Origin: Azospirillum sp.
GTDB lineage: Bacteria; Pseudomonadota; Alphaproteobacteria; Azospirillales; Azospirillaceae
Reading direction: 5' to 3'
Assembly (NCBI GenBank): GCA_027486405.1
Contig: JAIXPD010000062.1
Coordinates: 85,361 to 149,360 of the forward strand
DNA length: 64,000 nucleotides
This document shows positions 1 through 8,549 of this stretch, one piece after another. Position 1 is the stretch's first letter. Each line of letters starts with the position of its first letter. Below the pieces are notes generated by a model. That model was not told where the DNA came from. It ran no database searches and saw nothing but the letters and a program-made list of their open reading frames with translations. The position numbers were made by a program, and so were the translations under genes.

Positions 1-359
1 ACAAGATCGAGGATTACGTCTCGACCGACGGCTTGGGCCGGACGATCCGCACCACCCAATACAACGAAACCCTGCCCAACGGCCGCGTGCATCGCATCAT
101 CGAGGAGTCGGACAACGGCCCGCTCGACAACACGCCGCTGTTCAAGATTCCGGACGGCCATCTGTTCATGATGGGCGACAACCGCGACAACTCGCTGGAC
201 AGCCGGGTCCCGGGGCAGGTCGGCTTCGTGCCGGTGGAAAATCTGGTGGGCCGGGCCGAGTTCCTGTTCTTCTCGCTGGACGAGGGAACCCGTTTCTTTG
301 AGATCTGGCGCTGGCCGGTCGATCTGCGTTTCAGCCGTCTGTTCAGCGGAGTCCGGTGA
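1..359 (+). CDS. lepB: Signal peptidase I, C-terminal part (5' end outside window)
   Basis: Type I leader peptidase, an inner-membrane serine protease that removes signal peptides from exported proteins. Only the last ~118 codons are present; the frame is open from base 3, so the catalytic Ser and Lys boxes lie to the left of the window. What is visible is conserved box E, GDNRDNSLDSR, preceded by FMM, a hallmark of the family, followed by a short tail ending LFSGVR. It is followed after one base by rnc, giving the lepB-rnc-era order that is common in proteobacteria. The assignment is firm although the protein is truncated by the window edge. Confidence 0.93.
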   Translation, partial: KIEDYVSTDGLGRTIRTTQYNETLPNGRVHRIIEESDNGPLDNTPLFKIPDGHLFMMGDNRDNSLDSRVPGQVGFVPVENLVGRAEFLFFSLDEGTRFFEIWRWPVDLRFSRLFSGVR

Positions 360-360
360 T

Positions 361-1119
361 TTGTCTTCTTCGAATGTGACCGACGGGTCGGGCGAGGGCC
401 TGGACCTTGCCGCCCTGGCCCGTGCGCTTGGTCATGAGTTTGCCGATCCCAGCCTGTTGGAGGACGCCGTCACCCACCCCAGCCTGATGGGGCTGGAGCG
501 CACCCCGCGCGCGGCGCGCCGGGGCGGGCGGGGGCCGGGCATCGCCTATGAGCGGTTGGAGTTTCTGGGCGACCGGGTGGTCGGACTGATCGTCGCCGAA
601 TGGCTGCTGGAACGCTACCCGGAGGAGCGCGAAGGGGCGCTGGCCAAGCGCCACGCCTCGCTCGTCCGCCGGGAATCGCTGGGGCGGATGGCCGACGCCA
701 TCGGGTTGGGTGCTTACTTGCGCATGTCCCCGGCGGAGGCGCAAAGTGGTGGCCGTGGCAACCGCACCATCCTTGGCGACGCCTGCGAGGCGGTGATCGG
801 CGCGCTGTATCTCGACGCCGGGCTGGGTGCCGTTACGCGCTTCGTGCGCGGCGCGTTGGCCGAGCAGATCGACAAGCCGACGCCGCCGCCGCTGGATTCC
901 AAGACGGCGTTGCAGGAATGGGCGCAGGGGCGCGGCAAGCCGCTGCCGAGTTATGAATTGATCGACCAGAGTGGCCCGGCGCACGAGCCGGTGTTCGTTG
1001 TGGCGGTCCGGGTGGAGGGGATGGATCCCGTCACCGGCTCCGGATCGTCCAAGCGTGTTGCGGAAAAGAAGGCGGCCAGCGCGTTGCTGAGCCAGGTGGG
1101 AGTGCAGGTCGATGACTGA
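361..1119 (+). CDS. rnc: Ribonuclease III
   Basis: Double-strand-specific endoribonuclease that processes rRNA and mRNA. At 252 aa it is slightly longer than the usual ~225-235. The catalytic signature ERLEFLGD is at residues 64-71, and the second acidic box (GDACEAVIGALYLD) follows. A double-stranded RNA-binding domain begins around DSKTALQEWAQ. Between THPSLMG and the signature there is an Arg/Gly-rich insert of about a dozen residues (RTPRAARRGGRG) not seen in typical RNase III. I chose TTG at 361 because GGAG at 348-351 sits nine bases upstream; GTG at 376 is the alternative. The stop overlaps the era start by 8 bases, so the two are translationally coupled. Confidence 0.95.
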   Translation: MSSSNVTDGSGEGLDLAALARALGHEFADPSLLEDAVTHPSLMGLERTPRAARRGGRGPGIAYERLEFLGDRVVGLIVAEWLLERYPEEREGALAKRHASLVRRESLGRMADAIGLGAYLRMSPAEAQSGGRGNRTILGDACEAVIGALYLDAGLGAVTRFVRGALAEQIDKPTPPPLDSKTALQEWAQGRGKPLPSYELIDQSGPAHEPVFVVAVRVEGMDPVTGSGSSKRVAEKKAASALLSQVGVQVDD

Positions 1120-2263
1120 CGGTCGCGACGACATCGACAACGAGTTTGCGGACTCGATCACAGGGGCTGCGTCCAAGGATGGGGCGCAGGAGCTTGAGGC
1201 GCATGAGCATGATGCGCCGGAGGATGACGCGCGCGACGGCGAGCAGGCGCTCGACGACGAGGACGCGTGGGACGACGAGGATGAGGATGGCGACGACGAG
1301 GACGACGAGGACGATGACCGTCCCGGCGTGCCGATCGAACTGCCGCCGCTGGGCGTGCAGCCCGACCATCCGCGTTGCGGCTTCGTTGCCCTGGTGGGCG
1401 CGCCCAACGCCGGGAAATCCACGCTGCTGAACGCGATGATCGGCAGCAAGGTGTCGATCGTCAGCCCGAAGGTGCAGACCACGCGCACGCGCGTGCTGGG
1501 CATCACCATCGTCGGCGACAGCCAACTGATCTTCGTCGACACCCCCGGCATCTTCAAGCCCAAGCGCCGCCTGGACCGCGCCATGGTCGCGGCCGCGTGG
1601 CAGGGGGCGGAGGACGCCGACGTCATCGGCGTGCTCTATGACGTGTCGCGCCGGGGGGTGGACGACGACACGCTCGGCATCATCGAACGGTTGAAGGAGC
1701 AGGGGCGCAAGGCCATCCTGATCCTGAACAAGATCGATCTGGTCAAGCGCGACGTGCTGCTGGGCATCGCCGACGGCTTCCGGGAATCGGGGGTGTTCAC
1801 CGACACCTTCATGATCTCGGCGGCGAACGACGATGGCGTGACCCATCTGCGCAACTTCCTGGCCGAACGCCTGCCGGAAGGACCGTGGCATTTCCCGGAG
1901 GATCAAATCTCCGACATGCCGATGCGGCTGCTGTCGGCGGAAATCACCCGCGAAAAGCTGTTTCTTCAGCTTCATCAGGAGCTTCCCTATTCCGCCACGG
2001 TCGAAACCGAGGTGTGGGAGGAGTTTGATGACGGGTCGGTCAAGATCTCGCAGGTCATCTTCGTCCAGCGCGAAAGCCAGAAGGCCATCGTTCTGGGCAA
2101 GGGCGGCCAGCGCATCAAATCGCTGGGTCTGGCGGCGCGCACCGAACTGCAAGCCATGCTGGAACGCCGCGTGCACCTGATCCTGTTCGTCAAGGTGCGC
2201 GAGGATTGGGTGGACGATCCCGAACGTTACTCGGCCTGGGGCCTGGATTTCGGCGCCTCCTGA
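1112..2263 (+). CDS. era: GTPase Era with long acidic N-terminal extension
   Basis: Ribosome-associated GTPase needed for 16S rRNA maturation and 30S assembly. The protein is 383 aa against ~300 for typical Era. The G domain starts near residue 89: G1 GAPNAGKST (96-104), G3 DTPG, G4 NKID. The C-terminal KH RNA-binding domain includes VLGKGGQRIK. The first ~85 residues are extra and extremely acidic, with an Asp/Glu run at about residues 48-69. The ATG at 1112 has GGGAG at a good distance inside rnc and overlaps the rnc stop, so the extension is probably translated. The product assignment is secure; the role of the acidic arm is unknown. Confidence 0.96.
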   Translation: MTDGRDDIDNEFADSITGAASKDGAQELEAHEHDAPEDDARDGEQALDDEDAWDDEDEDGDDEDDEDDDRPGVPIELPPLGVQPDHPRCGFVALVGAPNAGKSTLLNAMIGSKVSIVSPKVQTTRTRVLGITIVGDSQLIFVDTPGIFKPKRRLDRAMVAAAWQGAEDADVIGVLYDVSRRGVDDDTLGIIERLKEQGRKAILILNKIDLVKRDVLLGIADGFRESGVFTDTFMISAANDDGVTHLRNFLAERLPEGPWHFPEDQISDMPMRLLSAEITREKLFLQLHQELPYSATVETEVWEEFDDGSVKISQVIFVQRESQKAIVLGKGGQRIKSLGLAARTELQAMLERRVHLILFVKVREDWVDDPERYSAWGLDFGAS

Positions 2264-2281
2264 CCGGACACGGCGCGCAGC

Positions 2282-2318
2282 AAAAGGGCCGCGACGGAAC
2301 GACCGTCGCGGCCCTTTT
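2282..2318. terminator. Rho-independent terminator after era
   Basis: A perfect 12-bp stem (GGGCCGCGACGG paired with its complement, loop AACG region) is flanked by AAAA on the left and TTTT on the right. It can therefore stop era transcription and possibly also the oppF-ending transcript arriving from the other side. Confidence 0.9.
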
Positions 2319-2350
2319 CTGTTTGACCACAGGGTGGCGATCCCCGCCGG

Positions 2351-2380
2351 TCACACCACCGCCGATCACACCACCGCGCT
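2351..2380. repeat. 15-bp tandem duplication at the oppF stop codon
   Basis: TCACACCACCGC occurs at 2351 and again at 2366, 15 bases apart. The second copy contains the oppF stop codon and the first repeats it in frame downstream, so the last codons and the stop are duplicated. Confidence 0.75.
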
Positions 2381-3370
2381 GACCGGGGCCGGGATGTCGT
2401 CGCGGATGCAGGCGATGCGGTGGCCGGGGGCCACCTCCCGCATGGCGCGGGCGGCGGGTTCGGCGCAGGCGGGCAGGGCGAAGGGGCAGCGGGTGCGGAA
2501 GACGCAGCCCGACGGCGGGTTCATCGGGCTGGGGATGTCGCCGTCCAGCAGCACCCGGTTGCGCGGGGCGTCCGGGTCGGGCGTGGGGGCCGCCGACAGC
2601 AGCGCCAGCGTGTAGGGGTGGCGCGGGCGGTCGTACAGGGATTCGCTGGGGGCGATTTCCATCATCCGGCCCAGATACATCACCGCCACCCGGTCGCTGA
2701 TGTAACGCACCACCGCCAGATCATGGGCGATGAACAGCACCGCCAGCCCCAATTCCTGCTGAAGATCGCGCAGCAGATTGACCACCTGGGCCTGCACCGA
2801 CACGTCGAGTGCCGACACCGGTTCGTCGGCGACGATGAAGTCCGGTTCCACCGCCAACGCACGGGCGATGCCGATGCGCTGGCGCTGACCGCCGGAAAAC
2901 TCGTGCGGGAAGCGGTCCATCGCGTCGGCGGTCAAGCCGACCTTTTGCAAAAGGGCGGCGATGCGGTCGCGCCGGTCTTCCTTCGTGCCGATGCCGTGGA
3001 TGTCCAGCGCCTCGCCGATCACGTCGCGCACGCGCTGGCGCGGGTCGAGGCTGGCGTAGGGATCCTGGAAAACGATCTGCATCCGGCGGCGCTGCGCCCG
3101 CATCGCCTCCTTCGACAGGCCGGTGATTTCCTGCCCGTCGAAACGGATCGACCCGGCGGTCGGCTCCAGCAGGCGCAGGATGCTGCGCCCGGCGGTGGTC
3201 TTGCCCGATCCGGATTCCCCGACCAGCCCGACGACCTCGCCCCGGTGGATGTCGAGCGACAAATCGTCCACCGCGTTGACCCAGGCGACCGGGCGTTGCA
3301 GCAGACCGCCCCGGATGGGGAAACGCTTTTGCAGGTTGCGGATGCGCAGCAGCGGTTCGGCGTTCGTCAT
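2366..3370 (-). CDS. Peptide ABC transporter ATPase, OppF/DppF type
   Basis: ATP-binding subunit of a dipeptide/oligopeptide importer, 334 aa, cytoplasmic. Walker A GESGSGKT is at residues 51-58, the signature is SGGQRQRIGIARAL and Walker B is FIVADEPVSALD. The C-terminal oligopeptide-transporter extension has the conserved Cys cluster (FRTRCPFALPAC). Start: ATG at 3370 with GGAGG eight bases upstream; a TTG at 3385 would lie on that ribosome site and is unlikely. The ATG overlaps the stop of the preceding ATPase gene. It is the last gene of the eight-gene operon, so its role is to energise the DppBC permease encoded upstream. Confidence 0.93.
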   Translation of the reverse strand: MTNAEPLLRIRNLQKRFPIRGGLLQRPVAWVNAVDDLSLDIHRGEVVGLVGESGSGKTTAGRSILRLLEPTAGSIRFDGQEITGLSKEAMRAQRRRMQIVFQDPYASLDPRQRVRDVIGEALDIHGIGTKEDRRDRIAALLQKVGLTADAMDRFPHEFSGGQRQRIGIARALAVEPDFIVADEPVSALDVSVQAQVVNLLRDLQQELGLAVLFIAHDLAVVRYISDRVAVMYLGRMMEIAPSESLYDRPRHPYTLALLSAAPTPDPDAPRNRVLLDGDIPSPMNPPSGCVFRTRCPFALPACAEPAARAMREVAPGHRIACIRDDIPAPVSAVV

Positions 3371-4386
3371 CAGATTTCCCTCCAACGGCGGCAGCGGGCG
3401 GTGTGGCCGGGTTCGACCAACTCCAGTGCTGGTTCTTCGGCGGCGGTGCAGGCGGGCTGCGCGTGGGCGCAGCGCGGGGCGAAGACGCAGCCGCCGGGCC
3501 GCGCCGTCGGGCTGGGGACGGTGCCGGGGATCGCCTCCAACCGGGCCGACGCGCCCTTGCCCTGGCCCAGATGCGGCATGCAGGCCAGCAGGCCGCGCGT
3601 GTAGGGGTGGCGGGGGTTCTTGAACAGCGACCGCACGTCGCCTTCCTCCACCACCCGCCCGGCGTACATCACCGCCACCCGGTGGGCGATCTCGGCGACG
3701 ACGCCCAGATTGTGGGTGATGAACAGGATGGAGGTGCCGGTGTCGGCCTGAAGCCGCCGCATCAGGTCCAGGATCTGCGCCTGGATGGTGACGTCCAACG
3801 CGGTGGTCGGCTCGTCGGCGATGAGCAGGGTGGGGCGGCAGGCCAGCGCCATGGCGATCATCACCCGCTGGCGCATGCCGCCGGACATCTGGTGCGGATA
3901 CTCGTCGATCCGCCGGTCCGCCGCCGGGATGCCAACCATCTTGAGCATCGCCAAGGCCGCCGCGCGGGCGGCGGGACGGTCGAGCTTCTGATGCAGGCGC
4001 AGGGTTTCGCCGATCTGGTCGCCGACGGTGTAGACCGGGTTCAGCGAGGTCATCGGCTCCTGAAAGATCATGCCGATCTCGTTGCCCCGGATGGAGCGCA
4101 TCAGCGATTCCGGGGCCTTGGCCAGATCATGCACCGATCCGTCGCGGCGGCGGAACAGGATCTCCCCCCCGGCGATGCGGCCCGGCGGCGATTGGATCAG
4201 CCGCATGGCCGACAGGCTGGTGACGGATTTGCCGCTGCCGGATTCGCCGACCACGGCCAGGGTTTCGTTCCGGCGGACGGTGAAGGACACGCCGTCCACC
4301 GCCTTCGACACGCCCCGGTCGGTGGCGAAATGGGTTTGCAGGTTGCGGATGTCGAGCGTGACATCGCTGTCGGTGAGCGTGGCCAT
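3370..4386 (-). CDS. Peptide ABC transporter ATPase, OppD/DppD type
   Basis: Second ATPase of the same importer, 338 aa. Walker A GESGSGKS is at residues 48-55, with signature MSGGMRQRVMIAMAL, Walker B LLIADEPTTALD and the C-terminal Cys-containing tail (GGCVFAPRCAHAQPAC) typical of OppD. The upstream in-frame extension belongs to a different reading of the neighbouring gene; the conserved start is the ATG at 4386. Its stop overlaps the start of the OppF-type gene. Paired OppD and OppF ATPases are normal for dipeptide/oligopeptide systems, so the transporter here is complete. Confidence 0.93.
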   Translation of the reverse strand: MATLTDSDVTLDIRNLQTHFATDRGVSKAVDGVSFTVRRNETLAVVGESGSGKSVTSLSAMRLIQSPPGRIAGGEILFRRRDGSVHDLAKAPESLMRSIRGNEIGMIFQEPMTSLNPVYTVGDQIGETLRLHQKLDRPAARAAALAMLKMVGIPAADRRIDEYPHQMSGGMRQRVMIAMALACRPTLLIADEPTTALDVTIQAQILDLMRRLQADTGTSILFITHNLGVVAEIAHRVAVMYAGRVVEEGDVRSLFKNPRHPYTRGLLACMPHLGQGKGASARLEAIPGTVPSPTARPGGCVFAPRCAHAQPACTAAEEPALELVEPGHTARCRRWREI

Positions 4387-4403
4387 CGGCGTGCCTTCCC
4401 TTG

Positions 4404-4443
4404 TCGCTGGTCCTGATCGCTGGTCCTGGTCGCAAGTCCCTGA
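4404..4443. repeat. 13-bp tandem repeat, three copies (last degenerate)
   Basis: TCGCTGGTCCTGA (4404-4416), TCGCTGGTCCTGG (4417-4429) and a diverged third copy (4430-4443) fill the spacer between the PLP-enzyme stop and the OppD start. Confidence 0.75.
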
Positions 4444-4451
4444 CGCAAATC

Positions 4452-5510
4452 TCAGCGCGTGCAGCCGCGCGCGGCCACCGGCCAGTCGCCGATCCATTCG
4501 CCGCCGCGCGTCACCGCCATGGCGTCGTGCAGGTTGGTGACGACGCAGACATGGTTCGGCAGGATGCGCACGCGGTCGCCGATCACGGGCTTGGTGGCGC
4601 AGCGCGACAGATCGACGACGGCGTGCTCCTCGTTCACGCGGGTGATGACGGCGTCGGGGTAATCCAGGATCAGGCCGAAGCCTTCGCCCACCGATGGGGC
4701 CACCCGGTCGCTCGACAGGGTTTTCGACCCGCTGTCGAGGATGGCGCGGTCGGGCGTCGGGCGGCTGACCACGGTGGCGTGCACATGCACGGCGCATTCC
4801 TCCAGCGTCGCCACCCCGGCCCCGACGGTGGCGCGGTCCTGATAGATGTAGGTGCCGACGCGCAGTTCGGTCACGCCGGGCAGGGTGTGGGTGTCCCAGC
4901 AGCCGGGGGTTCCGCCGACCGACACGGTGGTGATCGGGATCGCCGCCTGCTCGAACAGGGCGCGGGCGGCGGTGACGAAGGGAACGGTCTGCGGCCCGCG
5001 CGGGTAGGTCATCAGGCCCCGGAAGGCGAGCGGGCCGTTGCCGTGGGCGCGGCGGGCCAGCGCCAGCGCCTCGTCGGGCGTCTGCACGCCGCAGCGGCCG
5101 TCGCCGCTGTCGAATTCGATGAGGATGCCGATTTCCACCCCGGCCTGATGGGCGGCGGCGGCCACGGTGTCGAGCGCCACGGCGTTGTCCAGCGACACGG
5201 TCAGCCGGGTCTTGCGCGCCAGTTCGGCCAGCGGGGCGATCTTGGACGCGCCGACGATGGGGTAGGTGATCAGGATGTCGGCGCAACCGGCCTCCGCCAT
5301 CACCAGGGCCTCGGAAATCTTCTGGCAGGTGATGCCGACGGCCCCCAGCTCGATCTGGCGGCGGGCGAAGTGCGGCAGCTTGTGGGTCTTGATGTGCGGG
5401 CGCAGCGCCAACCCGTGCTGGTCGCAATAGCGCTGCATCTTGGCGAGGTTGTGCTCCACCCGGTCGAGGTCGATGACGGGAACGGGGGTGTCGAGATCGT
5501 CAACGCGCAT
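4452..5510 (-). CDS. D-serine dehydratase / D-threonine aldolase-fold PLP enzyme
   Basis: Fold-type III PLP enzyme (alanine-racemase-like N-terminal barrel plus D-serine-dehydratase-like C-terminal domain), 352 aa. The PLP lysine is K41 in RPHIKTHK. The C-terminal metal site reads PNHVC, i.e. His320-x-Cys322. From family knowledge, a His-x-Cys zinc pair is the arrangement of D-serine dehydratases, while characterised D-threonine aldolases have His-x-Asp, so I lean towards dehydration/deamination of D-serine or a beta-hydroxy-D-amino acid. Start ATG 5510; the 14 in-frame codons upstream are not conserved-looking. It sits between a RidA gene and the transporter ATPases. Exact substrate is not determinable from sequence. 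Confidence 0.85.
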   Translation of the reverse strand: MRVDDLDTPVPVIDLDRVEHNLAKMQRYCDQHGLALRPHIKTHKLPHFARRQIELGAVGITCQKISEALVMAEAGCADILITYPIVGASKIAPLAELARKTRLTVSLDNAVALDTVAAAAHQAGVEIGILIEFDSGDGRCGVQTPDEALALARRAHGNGPLAFRGLMTYPRGPQTVPFVTAARALFEQAAIPITTVSVGGTPGCWDTHTLPGVTELRVGTYIYQDRATVGAGVATLEECAVHVHATVVSRPTPDRAILDSGSKTLSSDRVAPSVGEGFGLILDYPDAVITRVNEEHAVVDLSRCATKPVIGDRVRILPNHVCVVTNLHDAMAVTRGGEWIGDWPVAARGCTR

Positions 5511-5594
5511 GGCGGGCGGCTCCGGGGATCGGGGAAAAAGCCCCCCTCGCAAAGGGGATCTGGGAACCGCGAGGGGGGTGGAGGAGTGGAGATG

Positions 5595-5978
5595 TTACGC
5601 CGACGGCAGCACGGCGACGCAGTCGATTTCAACCTGGATGCCGTTCAGCACGCAGCCGATGGTGGTGCGGGCGGGCGGGGCGTCCGGGAAAAACTCGGTG
5701 TAGAGGGCGTTGTATTCCTGGAAACGCCCGAGATCGCTGAGGTAGCTGTTGACCTTGACGACGTGCGCCAGATCGGTCCCGGCGGCCTTCAGGATGATCT
5801 CCAGATTGCGCAGGGTCTGGCGGACCTCCTCGGCGAAGGTCGGCGGCAGTTCGCCGGTCTCCGGGTGGTGCGGCCCCTGGCCCGAGACATAGACGAAGCC
5901 GTTGGCGATGATGGCGTGGCTGTACTGGCCGGCGGGCTTGGCGCCCTTTTCGGCGAAAATCGGCTGACGGTTGGTCAT
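5595..5978 (-). CDS. RidA/YjgF/YER057c/UK114 family enamine/imine deaminase
   Basis: 127 aa, the normal RidA length. RidA proteins hydrolyse reactive enamine/imine intermediates (such as 2-aminoacrylate) released by PLP dehydratases, giving 2-oxo acids and ammonia. The motif ARTTIGC contains Arg104, the conserved substrate-carboxylate-binding Arg of active RidA members, and the N-terminal segment PAGQYSHAI is typical. It lies immediately upstream of the PLP enzyme in the operon, so a direct handoff of its imine product is plausible. Annotation of subfamily is not certain; the family is. Confidence 0.9.
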   Translation of the reverse strand: MTNRQPIFAEKGAKPAGQYSHAIIANGFVYVSGQGPHHPETGELPPTFAEEVRQTLRNLEIILKAAGTDLAHVVKVNSYLSDLGRFQEYNALYTEFFPDAPPARTTIGCVLNGIQVEIDCVAVLPSA

Positions 5979-6028
5979 GAATCCTCACAGGTGAAAAAAA
6001 CGCGGTGAAGGGGGAAACGCTGACGGGA

Positions 6029-7636
6029 TCAGCGGGCGGCGCGCGTCAGCGTCCTGCCGGGGCGCGCGCCGGTCGGTGCGCCGTTGCGCCGGACGAAGGT
6101 TCCGGCGACGAGCACATCGGTGATGCCGTGCGGCGGCTGCGTCGGATCCTGGAAGGTCGCGCGGTCGCACACGTCGGCGGTGAACAGGGTCAGGTCGGCG
6201 GTCAGGCCGGGGCGCAGCAGCCCGCGCGTGGACAGGCCAAAGCGTTGGGCCGGAACGGCGGTCATGTGCCGCACCGCCTCCTCCAGCCGCAAACCGCCCT
6301 CGCCCCGCTGCGCGCGGGCGAGGTAGCGCGGGAAGCTGCCGAAGGCGCGCGGGTGCGGCTTGCCGGTCTCGCGCGGCAGCCCGTCCGACCCCAGCATGTG
6401 CAGCGGGTGCGACAGGGCGGTGTCGAGGTCGCCGGTGTCGAGCTGGAACATGACGATGTTGGTCTGGCCCCGGTCGGCGGCGATCAGCCAGGCCAGCGCG
6501 TCGAACGGGGCGGCGCGGCGGTCGTCGGCGATCTCGGCCAGCGAGCGGCCCTCCAGCGGGCGCAGATCCTCAGCACCGACACCGCCGATCCGCACATTCT
6601 CCCAACCGATCAGGCAGATCTTGGATTCCCAGCCGGGATCGGCCGGGGCGTCGCCCGCCTCAACCGCGCGGCGCAGGGCGGTCCGGCCCTCGGGATCGGC
6701 CAACCGGGCGAGCAACGCCTCCACCCCGCCCGCCAACGCCGAGGGCGGCAGCAGTTGCAGGATGGTGCTGGACCCGGCGGGGTAGGGGTACATGTCGAAA
6801 CTGACGTCCACCCCGCCCTTGCGGGCGATCTCCAACCGGTCGATGGCGCGCGGCAGGCTGCCCCAATAGGGCCGGCCGGCGGCCTGTAGGTGGGACAGCA
6901 GGCCGCTGGCCTTGCCGCTGGTCAGCAGATCGACGAACTCGTCCACCGACGCGATCAACCCGCCCTCATAGGAGCGGACATGCGCGGTCAGCAGCGCGCC
7001 ATGGGCGGCGACCACCTCGGTCAGGCGCAGCAGCTCCGCGCGGTCGGCCCAGGCGCTGGGCGGATAGACCAGTCCCAGCGACAGGCCATGCGCGCCCTGC
7101 GCCAACTGGTCGGCCAGCAGGGCGGCCATGGCTTCCCGCTCGTCGGCCGTGGCCGGGCGGTTCTGCCAGCCCATCACCGCCAGACGCAGGGCGGCGTGGC
7201 CGACCAGCGAGATCAGGTTGATGGCGACCCCGCGCCCGTCCACCGCCGCGCGGTAGGCGGCGAAATCGGCGAAGCTTTCCTCCGGGGCGACCCGGCCCAG
7301 CAGATTGCCGACATGCTCGCGCAGGGCGTCGGCGCTGGCCGGGCGCTGCGGGTACAGCCCGAAGGAGCAGTTGCCGACCACCACTCCGGTCACGCCCTGC
7401 GCCACCTTTTCCGGGCGGTCGGGCTGGCGCAGATAGACAAGGTCGTCGTGGGCGTGGGCGTCGATGAAGCCGGGGGCGAGATAACGCTCGTCGGCGTCGA
7501 TCACCTCGGCCTCACCCGCCTCCAGGCCGGGGCCGATGGCGGCGATGCGGTCGCCCTCGGTCAACAGGTCGGCGCGAAACCAGGGCGCGCCGGTCCCGTC
7601 GATCACGCGGGCGTTGCGGATCAGGATGGGGCGCAT
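6029..7636 (-). CDS. N-acyl-D-amino acid deacylase (D-aminoacylase)
   Basis: Zinc amidohydrolase that removes the acyl group from N-acyl-D-amino acids, releasing the free D-amino acid; 535 aa. Visible residues: the HAH metal motif in FIDAHAHDD (His61, His63), the conserved zinc Cys90 in VVGNCSFG, the His in LTAHVRSYEGG, the His in LLSHLQAAG, and the late Asp in MLGSDGLP. All match D-aminoacylase. Start ATG 7636 overlaps the permease stop; the GTG one codon earlier is possible. Its position between the transporter permeases and RidA/PLP enzyme suggests that deacylation is the first intracellular step. Confidence 0.9.
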   Translation of the reverse strand: MRPILIRNARVIDGTGAPWFRADLLTEGDRIAAIGPGLEAGEAEVIDADERYLAPGFIDAHAHDDLVYLRQPDRPEKVAQGVTGVVVGNCSFGLYPQRPASADALREHVGNLLGRVAPEESFADFAAYRAAVDGRGVAINLISLVGHAALRLAVMGWQNRPATADEREAMAALLADQLAQGAHGLSLGLVYPPSAWADRAELLRLTEVVAAHGALLTAHVRSYEGGLIASVDEFVDLLTSGKASGLLSHLQAAGRPYWGSLPRAIDRLEIARKGGVDVSFDMYPYPAGSSTILQLLPPSALAGGVEALLARLADPEGRTALRRAVEAGDAPADPGWESKICLIGWENVRIGGVGAEDLRPLEGRSLAEIADDRRAAPFDALAWLIAADRGQTNIVMFQLDTGDLDTALSHPLHMLGSDGLPRETGKPHPRAFGSFPRYLARAQRGEGGLRLEEAVRHMTAVPAQRFGLSTRGLLRPGLTADLTLFTADVCDRATFQDPTQPPHGITDVLVAGTFVRRNGAPTGARPGRTLTRAAR

Positions 7637-8535
7637 CACGACACCTTTTGCAGGCGGGGATCGAGCGCGTCGCGCAGCCCGTCGCCGACGATCTGGAGCG
7701 CCAGCACCGTCAGCACGATGGCCAGACCGGGGAACAGCACCAGCCAGTCGGCCTGTTGGAAATACTGCTGCGCCCCGGCGATCATGTTGCCCCAGGTCGG
7801 CGTCGTCGGCGGCACGCCCACCCCCAGGAAGGACAGGGCGGCTTCGGTCAGGATGGCGTAGGCGAAAATGAAGGTTGCCTGGACGATGATCGGCGAGATC
7901 AGGTTGGGCAGGATGTGGCCGAAGACGATGCGCGGGGTGGACGCGCCCAGCGCGGTCGCCGCCTCGACATAGGGCATCTCGCGCACCACCAGGGCGGCGG
8001 CGCGGACGACGCGGGCCACGCGCGGGGTGTAGACGATGCCCAGCGCCAACACGACGTTGTAGAGCGACGGCCCCAACCCGGCCATGAAGGCGATGGCGAG
8101 CAGAATGTCGGGGAAGGCCATCAGCGCGTCGGTCAACCGCATCACCACGCCATCCAGGGCGCGGACATAGCCCGCCATCAGCCCCATCAGCGTGCCCATC
8201 GTCACCGCGACCACCACCACCAGCAGCCCGACCAGCAGGGAGAGCTGCGCGCCCTCCATGATGCGGGACAGCACGTCGCGCCCGAACTCGTCGGTGCCGA
8301 ACAGGTGCCCGGCGGCGGGCGGCTTCATCCGGTTGAGGATGTCCATCTTCATCGGATCATAGGGCGCCAGCCATGGGGCGAGCGCGGCGACGGCCAGGAT
8401 GGCGGCGAGGACGGCGAGGGCGACGACCACCAGCGGACGGCGCAGCAGTTGGCGCAGCAGCAGCGCCATCGGCGACCGGCCTTGCGCGGAGGATCCACCG
8501 CCAACGGCGGGGGCGGCGCTGGGAAGGCTTGCCAT
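7636..8535 (-). CDS. Peptide ABC transporter permease, DppC type
   Basis: Inner-membrane permease, 299 aa. It has a cytoplasmic N-terminus rich in Gly/Ser/Ala, the OppC-type N-terminal segment (APYDPMKMDILNR), about six membrane spans, and the EAA loop (YVEAATALGASTPRIVFGHILP) that contacts the ATPases. Its stop overlaps the deacylase start, and it begins 14 bases after the DppB-type gene ends. The ATG at 8535 has an AAGGGGG ribosome site. Confidence 0.92.
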   Translation of the reverse strand: MASLPSAAPAVGGGSSAQGRSPMALLLRQLLRRPLVVVALAVLAAILAVAALAPWLAPYDPMKMDILNRMKPPAAGHLFGTDEFGRDVLSRIMEGAQLSLLVGLLVVVVAVTMGTLMGLMAGYVRALDGVVMRLTDALMAFPDILLAIAFMAGLGPSLYNVVLALGIVYTPRVARVVRAAALVVREMPYVEAATALGASTPRIVFGHILPNLISPIIVQATFIFAYAILTEAALSFLGVGVPPTTPTWGNMIAGAQQYFQQADWLVLFPGLAIVLTVLALQIVGDGLRDALDPRLQKVS

Positions 8536-8549
8536 GACGGCCCCCTTTC

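Noticed and set aside
1245..1320. Asp/Glu run of Era as a frameshift or sequencing artefact
   Set aside because: The frame is continuous with the G domain, the start has a ribosome site, and the codons are mixed (GAC, GAT, GAG) rather than one slipped unit.
3370..5427. Fusion of the ATPase gene with an upstream 300-codon N-terminal extension
   Set aside because: The extension is a shadow of the PLP-enzyme gene in another frame; the ATPase begins at the ATG at 4386.
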